Source: DASTFY01 sp963813375 | GTDB taxonomy: Bacteria > Actinomycetota > Acidimicrobiia > Acidimicrobiales > Ilumatobacteraceae | Assembly: GCA_963813375.1 (NCBI GenBank) | Contig: CAWEYT010000009.1 | Location: 1 to 64,000, forward strand | Direction: 5' to 3' | DNA length: 64,000 nucleotides | Shown here: piece by piece, positions 27,286-36,177 of the stretch | How positions within the stretch are numbered: position 1 is the stretch's first letter | Layout: each line of letters opens with the position of its first letter | Program-made: the position numbers and the translations under genes | The notes under the pieces: generated by a model | The model's database searches: none | What the model saw: the letters and a program-made list of their open reading frames with translations, nothing else | Told to the model about the DNA's origin: nothing

Positions 27286-28945
27286 ATGACGTGGCTGGGG
27301 GCTGACGAGCTGGACCTGCTGGTCCTGGGCAGCGGCGTGGCGGGGCTGTCGGCCGCCGTCCGCGCCGCCGACGAGCTGGCCCTGCGGGTGGGGGTGTTGA
27401 CGAAGTCCGACCTGTCGCAGGCCGCCACCCGATGGGCCCAAGGAGGCGTGGCGGCGGTGCTTGGGGGGCGACCCCGACTCGACCGACCTCCACCTGGCCG
27501 ACACCCTGGCGGCCGGGGACGGGCTGTGCGACGTCGACGCCGTACGGGCTCTCGTCGACGAGGGGCCCGGCCGCGTCAACGAGCTCATCGCCATGGGGGC
27601 GATGTTCGATCGGGACCGGGAGGGCCAGCTGCAGCTGGCGCGCGAGGGCGGACACTCGCTGCCCCGCATCGTCCACGCCGGAGGCGCGGCGACAGGCGCG
27701 GAGATCGAGCGGGCACTGGTCGACGAGGTGCGGGCGACCGCGGTCGCGTGTTGGGAGCAGTGGTTCGCGCTCGACCTGCTCGTCACCGGTGGCCGATGCG
27801 TCGGCATCGTCGCCATGGGACCCGGCGGCGACGTCCACGAGATCCGGTCCCGTCACGTCCTCCTCGCCACCGGTGGAGCGGGCCAGCTCTTCGCCGCCAC
27901 GACCAACCCCGTCCAGTCGACGGGTGACGGTTTGGCGATGGCCCTGCGCGCCGGGGTGGCCTGCGCCGACATCGAGTTCATGCAGTTCCACCCGACCGCG
28001 CTGCTGAGCCCCCGCATGCCCCGTCCGCTGCTGTCGGAGGCCCTGCGCGGCCATGGCGCGCTCATCCGCGACCTCGACGGCAAGCGCTTCGTCGACGAGC
28101 TGCAGCCTCGGGATGTCGTGGCGCGCGCCATCACCCGCAAGATGCTCGAGGAGGACGCCGACCACATGCTCCTCGACGCCACCGGGCTCGAGGGCTTCGA
28201 CGAGCGCTTCCCGACCATCGCCGCCGACCTGCGGGGCGCCGGGCTCGATCCCGTCACGGACTACCTGCCCATCGCCCCGGCCGCCCACTACCACTGCGGC
28301 GGCATCGTCACCGACCTCAACGGCGCGTCGTCACTCCCCGGGCTGTGGGCCGCGGGTGAGGTCGCGTGCGCCGGCGTGCACGGCGCCAACCGCCTGGCCA
28401 GCAACTCGCTACTCGAGGGCATGGTCTTCGGGCCAAGGGTGATCGAGGCCATCGGGCGCGGCGTCGACGGGCCGGAGGCGACCGGTGCGATGCGCTCGGT
28501 GATCGATGAGGGACGGGACGCGCTCGGCCACGGCGAGATCGGCGGGCGGGCGTTGGCGGTGGCCGCACCGCCGGGCGCGGACTCCGCCGGGTCCGATGGG
28601 GGCCCGAGCGGGTCGGCGACCGAGCTCCGGGACCGGCTGCAGCGGGCGATGACCCGGGGCGCAGGTGTGCTGCGGGACGCGCGCTCGCTGGCCGCCACCG
28701 GTGAGGTGGTCGCGGCGACGCTGGCCGAGGCCGGCACCCTTGCGCCGGGCGGGCCGCGTGAGGAGCTGCGCAACCTGGCCACGGTGGGGTGGGCACTGCT
28801 GGCGGCCGCGGCGGCCCGCGAGGAGAGCCGCGGCTGCCACACCCGCGAGGACTTCCCCGACCCCGATCCGTCCCTGCGCGTGCGGCTCGTGGCCCACGGG
28901 ATCGAGTCACGCAGGATCGAGTCGCTCGGGAGGGAACGGCCGTGA
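27286..28945 (+). CDS. nadB: L-aspartate oxidase (one frameshift at a G run)
   Basis: About 552 residues if repaired. The FAD motif LLVLGSGVAGLSAAVRAAD, then TRWAQGGVAAVLGG, breaks at the six-G run 27463-27468 and resumes with DPDSTDLHLADTLAAGDGLC. Later motifs are HSLPRIVHAGGAATG, GGAGQLFAATTNP, EFMQFHPTAL, HYHCGGIVTDLNGASSLPGL and GEVACAGVHGANRLASNSLL. It oxidises L-aspartate to iminoaspartate for NAD synthesis. nadA is not adjacent. Conservation on both sides of the break argues for a sequencing indel. Confidence 0.9.
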
Positions 28946-29815
28946 GCTCGCACGGGCGGTCCCAATCCTCACCGCACGATCCACCGCGCGGCGCGGTGGA
29001 CGACGCCGTCCGCAGGGCCCTGGCCGAGGACCTGGGCCCGCTGGGTGACATCACCGCGGCGCTCGTGCCGCCGTCGGCGCGCGTCGTGGCCTCGCTGACC
29101 GCCCGGCAGGACGGCGTGCTGGCCGGGCGGGCCTGCGCGGCGGAGACGTTCCGCCAGGTCGACCCCGACATCGAGGTCGAGTGGCTCCGGGTGGACGGCG
29201 ACCGTGTCGCTCCCGGCGACCACTTCGGCGTCGTCGCCGGTCCGCTGGCGTCGGTGCTGACCGCCGAACGCACGGCACTCAACTTCCTCTGCCACCTCTC
29301 CGGCGTGGCCACGGCGACCCGCCGGCTGGTCGACGCCGTCAGCCGCCGCCAACCCTCGGACGCAGGTGTGGGACACCCGCAAGACCCTCCCCGGGCTGCG
29401 CGCACTGGAGAAGGCGGCCGTGCGCGCCGGGGGCGGCTTCAACCACCGGGGTTCGTTGTCGGACATGGTGCTGGTGAAGGACAACCACTTGGCCGGCACG
29501 TCGATCACCGCGGCGGTCGAGCTGGCCCGGCGACGCTGGCCCGCACGCACGATCGAGGTCGAGTGCGAGGATCTGGAACAGGTCAAGGAGGCCGCCGAGG
29601 CCGGAGCGACGATCGTCATGTGCGACAACATGGCGCCGCCGATGGTGGCGTCGGCCGTCGCGGTCGTGGCCGGGCGAGCGCTCGTGGAGGTGTCAGGCGG
29701 GATCACGCTGTCGAGCGCGCCGGCCTACGCGAGCGCTGGTGCCGACCTCCTGTCGACCAGCACCATCACCCAGTCGGCGCCCGCCTTCGACATCGGCCTC
29801 GACGTCGGCCGCTAG
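28942..29815 (+). CDS. nadC: Nicotinate-nucleotide pyrophosphorylase (one frameshift)
   Basis: About 290 residues; GTG 28942 overlaps the nadB stop. The first part has AVDDAVRRALAEDLGPLGDI, LNFLCHLSGVATATRRLVD. A shift near 29,350-29,365 leads into QVWDTRKTLPGLRALEKAAV, GFNHRGSLSDMVLVKDNHLA and EVECEDLEQVKEA. The KDNH and TRKT motifs bind quinolinate and PRPP. It forms nicotinate mononucleotide from quinolinate. Confidence 0.9.
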
Positions 29816-29844
29816 GAGCACTTGGGATTGCTTCGGCCGCCGCC

Positions 29845-29873
29845 TTGACTACGAACGTGTGTTCGTATACGGT
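29845..29873 (+). promoter_or_regulatory. Leaderless-type promoter with embedded SOS (LexA) box
   Basis: TTGACT (29845-29850) and TACGGT (29868-29873) are 17 bp apart, and the -10 ends 7 nt before GTG 29880. The spacer is almost filled by TACGAAC-GTGT-GTTCGTA (29850-29867), a perfect dyad containing CGAAC-N4-GTTCG, the LexA site of Gram-positive bacteria. LexA bound there would block RNA polymerase, and DNA damage should induce the gene. Confidence 0.8.
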
Positions 29874-29879
29874 GGGGAC

Positions 29880-31037
29880 GTGATCGGCGGAACCTGCACG
29901 TTGGACGACCTCGTGGAGCAATGCGCTCCCGACGCGCTCGACGAACTGGACGATCGCACGCTTGCCGCGATGGCGAGCTCGCTCCTGGACTGGTGGTGCC
30001 GCCTGGACGCCGCCCGCCTGCGTGTCCTCGCTGCGGTCGAAGCCCGGCAGGCCTTCCGGGTCGACGGCGCGCGGGATGCGGTGTCCTGGCTGGCCTGGAA
30101 GGGCGCCGAACGCCGTGGCCGAGCCCGCGCGGAGATCGAGCTGGCGGCGCACGTGGCCGCCATGCCCGCCGTCGACCAGGCGATGGGCGACGGGACCCTG
30201 TCCCGCGCGAAGGCCTCCGAGCTGGCCCGGGCCCGGGCGGCCGACCCCGACCAGCAGGTCGAGCTCGTGGAAGCGGCGAAGACGATGACCGTCGAGGACG
30301 TAGCCCGCCGGGTCGACCGATGGCAGCACGAGCAGGGCGCGCCGCCCGCGGTGCAGCCCAGCGTCACCATCACGTCCCATCCGGGTGGTGGGCACCTCGA
30401 GGCCACGCTGGACACCGAGGGCTTCGAGTGGGTGCGGGTGGCGCTCGACACCGCGACCGACGCGCTCGGTCTCCGTGAGCTCTCCTGGGAGCAACGGCGG
30501 GCTCATGGACTGGTGGCCATCTGCCGCCACTTCCTCGACCACGCCAAAGTTCCTGTCCGGCGGCAGGGCCGGCCCACGGTGGTCGTCACGCTCGACGCCG
30601 ACGGGCTGGCGAGTGGCGCTGGCCGGTCGGCCCGGCTCGACTCCGGCGCCTACGTCACCGGCGAGGCTGCCCGCACCTTGGCCTGCGACGCCTCCATCAT
30701 TCGCATGATCACCGACCCTGCGTCGCAGCCACTCGACGTCGGCAGGGCCACCCGATCCATCCCACCAGCCCAGGCCCGGGCGGTCATCCACCGCGACCGC
30801 CACTGCCGCTACGAGGGCTGCGCGTCGCCTCCCTGGGCCTGCGACGTGCACCATCTCGACCCGTGGTGGTCCGGCGGGAAGACCGACCTCGCCCGGCTCG
30901 GGCTGCTCTGCTGGCACCACCACCATCTCGTCCACCGGCACGAGGCGACGCACACGCTCGTCGATCAGAGCGACGGGCGGCTGCGGCTCGAGTGGCGACA
31001 ACGGGAGCGACCACCACCTGTTTCGCGGGTCGCCTGA
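29880..31037 (+). CDS. DUF222/HNH endonuclease of the 13E12 repeat family
   Basis: 385 residues. The N-terminal DUF222 region (LDDRTLAAMASSLLDWWCRL; GTLSRAKASELARA) is followed by a C-terminal HNH nuclease: HRDRHCRYEGCASPPWACDV, HHLDPWWSGGKTDLARLGLL and CWHHHHLVH, with paired zinc cysteines and catalytic histidines. The family is multicopy in mycobacteria and other actinobacteria, and several mycobacterial members are under LexA, which fits the SOS box here. The biological target is unresolved. The gene is intact, unlike several neighbours. Confidence 0.9.
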   Translation: MIGGTCTLDDLVEQCAPDALDELDDRTLAAMASSLLDWWCRLDAARLRVLAAVEARQAFRVDGARDAVSWLAWKGAERRGRARAEIELAAHVAAMPAVDQAMGDGTLSRAKASELARARAADPDQQVELVEAAKTMTVEDVARRVDRWQHEQGAPPAVQPSVTITSHPGGGHLEATLDTEGFEWVRVALDTATDALGLRELSWEQRRAHGLVAICRHFLDHAKVPVRRQGRPTVVVTLDADGLASGAGRSARLDSGAYVTGEAARTLACDASIIRMITDPASQPLDVGRATRSIPPAQARAVIHRDRHCRYEGCASPPWACDVHHLDPWWSGGKTDLARLGLLCWHHHHLVHRHEATHTLVDQSDGRLRLEWRQRERPPPVSRVA

Positions 31038-31054
31038 GGCCGGAGCTGCCGGCC
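31038..31054 (+). terminator. Short hairpin right after the HNH gene
   Basis: GGCCGG-AGCTG-CCGGCC is a 6-bp stem with a 5-nt loop, directly after the TGA at 31035-31037. There is no T-run. It is a possible terminator, or a mere GC-rich dyad. Confidence 0.3.
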
Positions 31055-31203
31055 GGGGCCGCGTCCCTGCCGGTAGCCTCGGGATCGCGTCAGCGGGTGG
31101 CGGCGGAACGGCGATCCGCAGACGTTTCCGATTCGGTGGTCGTCAGGCACTCACTTGTGCCGGACCGCCCGGATGCAGGCGGACAAGGCAGGAGGAACAC
31201 CAG

Positions 31204-31794
31204 ATGGGTGCAGTGGCGCGCGCCGCCCTCGCAGGCTGTGGCCTGCTCGCACTGGCTGCATGCTCGGGTGGTGTCGAGGACACCGCCCCTCCGACGACGG
31301 TGGCTGCGACGTCGACGACACCGTCGACCACGGTCGCGCCGAGCACGACCAGCGCGCCCACCACCACGCTCAGTCCACAACAGCAAGACGAAGCCGACAT
31401 CAGAGAACTGCACGACCGGTTCTTCAGGATGCTCGTGGTGACCGGCCGATCCGCCGAACCCTCGATCACCCCGAGATCGCCGCGACGACAACCGGCATCC
31501 AGCGGCAACGACTGCGGAGGAGGTCGCTCGAGCGGCCACAGCTAGCTCGGCGGAGCACGACGGCGACCTCTCGGGCACGGTGACGAACGATCACGTTCCT
31601 CGACGCGGATCACGCCTCGGTCCTCGACGTGCTCACGGTTGCGACGAGGCTCGTTGCCTCCGAGCCGGACGGTCGTCGTCGGGCCACCGATGGGCCTCGC
31701 CTCGATCGACCGAGCTGCGGCTCGCTGCGCGCCGAGCGACGGATGGCGTGTCGAGGACTGGTTCACGGGCGGGGACGAGCAGTGCGAGCTCTGA
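31204..31794 (+). CDS. Exported lipoprotein of unknown function (frameshifted)
   Basis: ATG 31204 follows Shine-Dalgarno AGGAGGAA. A lipoprotein signal peptide (residues 1-18, lipobox LAAC) leads to a Thr/Ser-rich linker, then a domain starting DEADIRELHDRFFRMLV. After frame changes the sequence continues as LDHPEIAATTTGIQRQRLR, then THASVLDVLTVATRLVASEP and MGLASIDRAAARCAPSDGWR, ending GGDEQCEL at a TGA (31792-31794). At least three shifts are needed. The small domain resembles the NTF2-like/nuclear-transport-factor folds common in exported actinobacterial lipoproteins, but this is only a suggestion. Confidence 0.55.
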
Positions 31795-32713
31795 CAGTCG
31801 TCGCTGTCGCTCGTCACCGTCGCCGTTTGACTCGGCGCACCCGCAGCCGCGTCGACACGGCCAGTGCCTGCGCCATTTGCTGTCACGGCGGCGACGCCTC
31901 GTCTGGGCCTGGCGGGATCTCGTCAATGCGGGGGTGGACAACGGGCCGGCGGGGGGTGGGCCGGGGCAGTCGTACGTGCGGGGGCCGGGGCACGATCCGT
32001 GCACCTACCGTTCGCTGTCGGCGCACGGGCTGCTGGCGTGGCACGTGTCGTACTCGTACCAGGGCAACGGCGACCCGCCCGAGCCTCCGCCGGACCAGTA
32101 CTACGGAGACGATCCCGACACGCAGTGGGCGATCGCCCACTGCCCGGCCAACGCCGGTCGGGACGTGCTCGTCTGGTGGCCGGTCGGCGGACGTCCACCG
32201 GCCTCCCTCATCGACGCGCTCCGGCAGCGGGCCCGCGACGCCGTGCCGTTCCCGGTGCTCGGCCAGCACGGCGCCCCGAGCGGTGAGCGAGACGCGCCGC
32301 TCATCACACAGCTGCCGACCTGGCTCTGGGTCGACCCGTCGGGCTGGCGACCGGTGCAGGCCGAGGCCTCGATCCCCGGCATCGTCTCCGTCACCGCCGT
32401 GGGGACGCCGCAACGGCTGACCTGGGATCCGGGTACGGGCGATGCTCCCGTGGCCTGCGACGGGCCCGGCGTGGCGTACGACTTCGGGCGACCCGACGCC
32501 GCCCAGTCGACCGACTGCTCGTACACCTACCGTCACTCCTCCGACGTGGCACCCGGCGGTGGCCCGTACCAGCTCACGATGGGCCTCGAGTGGGACGTGC
32601 GCTGGCAGTGCGACCCGGGCTGCGGTGGAGGGCCCATGGCGCCGGTGACCGTGACGACCAGCCGGCCGGTCTGGGTGGCGGAGCTGCAGGCGATCAACCC
32701 GGCGGACGCTTGA
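31782..32713 (+). CDS. Secreted protein of unknown function (N-terminal frameshifts)
   Basis: Overlapping the preceding stop, GTG 31782 opens a signal peptide (VRALTVVAVA, then after a shift LVTVAV and APAAASTRPVPAPF). From about 31,900 a single clean frame gives a folded extracellular domain: VDNGPAGGGPGQSYVRGPGH, YRSLSAHGLLAWHVSYSYQG, LPTWLWVDPSGWRPV, TYRHSSDVAPGGGPYQLTMG and CDPGCGGG. Coupling to the lipoprotein gene suggests the two work together outside the membrane. The Trp-rich beta pattern resembles exported hypothetical proteins near Tad-type pili in actinobacteria, but the function is unknown. Confidence 0.6.
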
Positions 32714-32764
32714 TGGCAGTCCAACAGGTTCCGTCAAGAAACGAAGGGCTACGGTGACGTCTCG

Positions 32765-33739
32765 GTGAACGGCGGCACGCGGGTCCTGGTCAGCGGCATG
32801 GGGAGTGAGCTGGGCTCACTCGTCGCCACGCTGCTCGAGAAGGAGCGCTGGGTCGGTCACGTGTCCGGGTTGGACATCGACCCGCCTCGCCGCCGCCTGC
32901 GGACGGCGACCTTCCACCGGGTCGAGCCGAAGGATCGTCGTCGGATGGTGGAGATCGTGCGGGACTTCGACCCCCACGTGGTCGTCCACATCGCGGTCTG
33001 GGAGCCGAATGCCCGCGCCCACCCGGGTGACGCCGCCGCCTGGACCCACACGGCGGCGGTCGGCGTCCTCGGCGCAGCGGCCGAGTGCCCGTCGCTCCAG
33101 CACGTCGTCGTCCGCTCGGGCATCTCCGTCTACGGGCGGCGGCGGGGCTCGGCCACCCGGCCGGACGAGTCGGTGCCGGCCGATCCCACCTCACCGTTCG
33201 GGCGCTCGCTGTTCGAGATGGAGGGCATTGCCCGCCAGGCCGGGCGCGCCGCCGACGTCTCGGTCACCGCGCTGCGCCTGGCCCCGGTGATCGGCCCCCA
33301 TGTCCCCAGCCCGCTCGGTCGGCTCCTCCGGTTGCCCGCCGTTCCGGTGAGCCTGCTGGCCGACCCGGCCTTCTCCGTCATCGACGACCAGGACGCCGCC
33401 GTTGCGTTCGTCGCCGCGGCGGCGAAGCGGGTCGACGGCCCGGTCAACCTGGTCTCGCCGGGCGCGATCACCGCCAGCCAGGCCGTCCGCATCGGCGGCC
33501 GGCTGCCCTTGCCCCTCATCGGTCCGGAGTGGCGGCTGGCCCGCATCCTCACCAGCGCCCTCGGCGCACCGATCCCCGCGCACATCCACGAGCTCCTGCA
33601 CCGCGGCCGCACTGCCGACGGGGGTCGGGCGCTCGAGGCGCTGGGCATCGAGCCGCGACTCACGACGCGCGAGGTCGTCCAGGCGCTCTACGAGTGGGCC
33701 ACCGTCATCCACCTCCGGCCCGGGGAGCTGGCCGCGTGA
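32765..33739 (+). CDS. NAD-dependent epimerase/dehydratase (extended SDR)
   Basis: 324 residues from GTG 32765. The Rossmann start VLVSGMGSELGSLVATLLEK matches GxxGxxG with the spacing of extended SDRs; VVVHIAVWEPNARAH, VVRSGISVYGRR (catalytic Tyr region) and ALRLAPVIGPHVPSPLGRLL follow. The YxxxK lysine is not evident, so catalysis as a classic epimerase is doubtful. It is translationally coupled to a degenerate PlsC-type gene, the pairing seen in actinobacteria where both are often annotated together. TACGGT (32750-32755) lies 10 nt before the start. Confidence 0.8.
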   Translation: MNGGTRVLVSGMGSELGSLVATLLEKERWVGHVSGLDIDPPRRRLRTATFHRVEPKDRRRMVEIVRDFDPHVVVHIAVWEPNARAHPGDAAAWTHTAAVGVLGAAAECPSLQHVVVRSGISVYGRRRGSATRPDESVPADPTSPFGRSLFEMEGIARQAGRAADVSVTALRLAPVIGPHVPSPLGRLLRLPAVPVSLLADPAFSVIDDQDAAVAFVAAAAKRVDGPVNLVSPGAITASQAVRIGGRLPLPLIGPEWRLARILTSALGAPIPAHIHELLHRGRTADGGRALEALGIEPRLTTREVVQALYEWATVIHLRPGELAA

Positions 33740-34386
33740 GCTCGGGCCCCGACCTGGTCGCCATCGCCCGCCGGCAGGCGGTCGGGCTCAACGAGATCGA
33801 CCCGTGGGGCATGGACCGGGACCTCGTCGGCGTGGCCCGGTCGTTGGCCCGTCTGCGCTGGAGGATCACCGTCGGGGGCGCCGAACACGTGCCCACCACC
33901 GGCGGTGCGCTGCTGGTCGCCAACCGCCGTCCGCTCGGCGCCACCCCGCTCCTCGTCGCGGCCGCCATCGGACGGGCGACGGAGCGGAACGTCCGCTTCG
34001 CCGGGATCGTTGACATCGCACCGATCGGTCCTGTCATGCGCCGGCTCGGAGGCGTCGTAGCCCGCCCGGACGAGATCGGTGGGCTGCTCCGCGCCGGCCA
34101 CGTCCCGGCGGTGTGGTGCCAGCCGCGCATCACCGCCAGCCATCGGGTCGGGCCGGCGCCCGTCCCGTACCTCGCGGCCGCGCTCGACGCCGGCGTTCCG
34201 GTGCTGCCCGTGGCCGTGATCGCGCCTCCGCTGGCCCGGAGGGTGCGCGTGGAGGTGGGTCTACCGGTGCGAACGTCCCGCCGGCCCGGGCCTCTGGCCG
34301 CGGCCGAGTTGGCCGACGCGATCCGCCAAGCCATCCAGCGCATGGTCGACGAGGACAGCCCGCCGTCATGGCTGCTACCCGGATGA
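33736..34386 (+). CDS. PlsC-like acyltransferase fold with lost catalytic motifs
   Basis: 216 residues; GTG 33736 overlaps the epimerase stop. The fold is recognisable from WRITVGGAEHVPTTGGALLV, FAGIVDIAPIGPVMRRLGGV and AGVPVLPVAVIAPPLARRVR. The NHxxxxD box that holds the catalytic His-Asp is replaced by ANRRPLGATP, and the EGTRS box by CQPRITAS. Lysophosphatidate-type acyl transfer is therefore unlikely. Coupling to the SDR gene suggests a structural or binding role in lipid or envelope metabolism (inference). Confidence 0.65.
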   Translation: MSSGPDLVAIARRQAVGLNEIDPWGMDRDLVGVARSLARLRWRITVGGAEHVPTTGGALLVANRRPLGATPLLVAAAIGRATERNVRFAGIVDIAPIGPVMRRLGGVVARPDEIGGLLRAGHVPAVWCQPRITASHRVGPAPVPYLAAALDAGVPVLPVAVIAPPLARRVRVEVGLPVRTSRRPGPLAAAELADAIRQAIQRMVDEDSPPSWLLPG

Positions 34387-34405
34387 GAGAAGAGAGCGAG
34401 TAGCA

Positions 34406-35228
34406 GTGGCGTTCGCGTGGGCGGAGGACGGGACCAGGCTCCACTACCAGGTGGTCGGCCGGCCGGGCGGCGACCCGGTGCTCATGATCCAGGGGCTCGG
34501 CACCGACATGAGCGGCTGGACGCTGCAGCGGCTGGCGTTCTCACCTCGCTTTCGCACGGTGGCCATGGACAACCGGGGGGCCGGCCGCAGCGACAAGCCC
34601 TTCGGGCGCTACACCCTCGACGAGATGGCCGACGACGCAGTGGCCGTGCTCGACCACGCCGGCATCGACAGCGCCCACGTCATGGGTGCCTCCATGGGGG
34701 GCGCGATCGCGCAACTCGTCGCGCTCGAGGCACCCGGACCGGGTGCGCTCGCTCGTCCTCGCCTGCACGGCGTGCCGCAACTTCCAGTGGCGCCGCGAGC
34801 TGCTCACGGAGTGGGCGTCCATCGCCAACGAACGCGGCATGGGCGAGATGGCCAGGCGAGCCGCCCACTGGGTGATGGCACCACGATCGATCCGGCGGTT
34901 CTGGCCCGTCGTGGGCTGGTTCGGGCCCCTGGCCATGGGCTTGCCGTCGCACGCCTTCACGTCCCAGGTCCGGGCCATCCTCGACGCGCCGGAGGAGATG
35001 ATCGACGTGCTCGCCACGCTCGACGTCCCCACCCTTGTGGTCGTCGGCAACCAGGACATCCTCACCCCCCGGGGTGACAGCGAGGAGCTGGCGGAGCGAA
35101 TCCCCGGCGCCGAGCTCGTCGTCATCTCCGGCGCCGCCCACGGCCTTATGATTGAACATGCAACTACCTTCAACCGGGTGGTCCTCGACTTCCTCACCAG
35201 GGTGGCCAGCGAGCAGGCCGCGGCGTAG
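34406..35228 (+). CDS. Alpha/beta hydrolase (one frameshift)
   Basis: About 274 residues after repair. Motifs are LMIQGLGTDMSGW (oxyanion hole), AMDNRGAGRSDKP, the nucleophile elbow AHVMGASMGGAIAQLVALEA, acid segment LVVVGNQDILTPRG and catalytic His in ISGAAHGLMIEH. A shift near 34,735 (after LEAPGP) moves into RVRSLVLACTACRNFQWRRE. The substrate is unknown. It follows the PlsC-like gene by 19 nt and ends 1 nt before the renalase-like gene, so it is probably operonic with both. Confidence 0.82.
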
Positions 35229-35229
35229 A

Positions 35230-36177
35230 GTGAGAACAGCCGTCATCGGCGCCGGCCTGGCCGGGCTGATGGCGGGTCGGCAACTGGCCGACACGGGGCA
35301 CGAGGTCGTCCTGCTCGACAAGGGACGGTCACCCGGAGGCCGCCTGGCCACCCGCCGGATCGGCCGTGCCACCCTCGACCACGGCGCCCAGTTCTTCACC
35401 GTCCGCTCCGACACGTTCTCGGCCCACGTCGATCGGTGGCAGGCGAGCGGCCTGGTCCGTGAGTGGTGCCGGGGGTTCACCGTGGACGACGGCCATCCCC
35501 GCTACGTGGTCGCCGGCGGCATGAACGCGCTGGCCAAGCACCTCGCCGCGGGACTGGACGTGCGCTGCTCGACGCTGGTGTTCGCCATCCGCCCGGGCGA
35601 GACCAGCGCGTGGTCGGTCGGGCTGGACGACGGCACCGGCATCGCCGTCGACGCCGTCGTCCTCACCTGCCCGCTGCCGCAGTCGTTCTCGCTGCTCATC
35701 ACCGCCGGCGTCGAGCTTCCGCAGGACCTGCGAAGCACCGACTACGACCGCACGCTCGCGCTGCTCGCGGTGCTCGACCGATCCGCCGCCATCCCTGCGC
35801 CCGGCGGCGTGCAGGAGGCCGACGAGACGTTCAGCTTCATCGGGGACAACGAGGCCAAGGGTGTCTCCAGCGTTCCGGCCGTGACGTTCCACGCCCGTCC
35901 GGAGTGGTCGCTGGACCGGTGGGACCGTCCGCCGGCCGAGGTCCACGCCGAGCTCATCGAGCAGGCCCGCCCGTGGCTGGGCGGCGCAACGATCGTCGAG
36001 TCGCAGATGAAACGATGGCGCTTCGCCACCCCCAAGCAAGTTTGGCCAGAACCGTGCTGGCGAGCGCCGGACCCGCCCGGTCCGCTGGTCCTGGCCGGAG
36101 ACGCGTTCGCCGGTCCGCGCATCGAGGGCGCGGCGCTGTCGGGCCTCGCCGCGGCCGCGGCGCTCGAGAGGAGCTAG
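35230..36177 (+). CDS. Renalase-like FAD/NAD(P)-dependent oxidoreductase
   Basis: 315 residues from GTG 35230. The dinucleotide motif VRTAVIGAGLAGLMAGRQLA, then VVLLDKGRSPGGRLATRRIG and LDHGAQFFTVRSDTF are signature segments of the renalase branch; the C-terminus has PLVLAGDAFAGPRIEGAALS. Bacterial members oxidise aberrant dihydro-beta-NAD(P) isomers, but the substrate here is unproven. It converges with the decarboxylase gene and overlaps it by 4 bp. Confidence 0.85.
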   Translation: MRTAVIGAGLAGLMAGRQLADTGHEVVLLDKGRSPGGRLATRRIGRATLDHGAQFFTVRSDTFSAHVDRWQASGLVREWCRGFTVDDGHPRYVVAGGMNALAKHLAAGLDVRCSTLVFAIRPGETSAWSVGLDDGTGIAVDAVVLTCPLPQSFSLLITAGVELPQDLRSTDYDRTLALLAVLDRSAAIPAPGGVQEADETFSFIGDNEAKGVSSVPAVTFHARPEWSLDRWDRPPAEVHAELIEQARPWLGGATIVESQMKRWRFATPKQVWPEPCWRAPDPPGPLVLAGDAFAGPRIEGAALSGLAAAAALERS

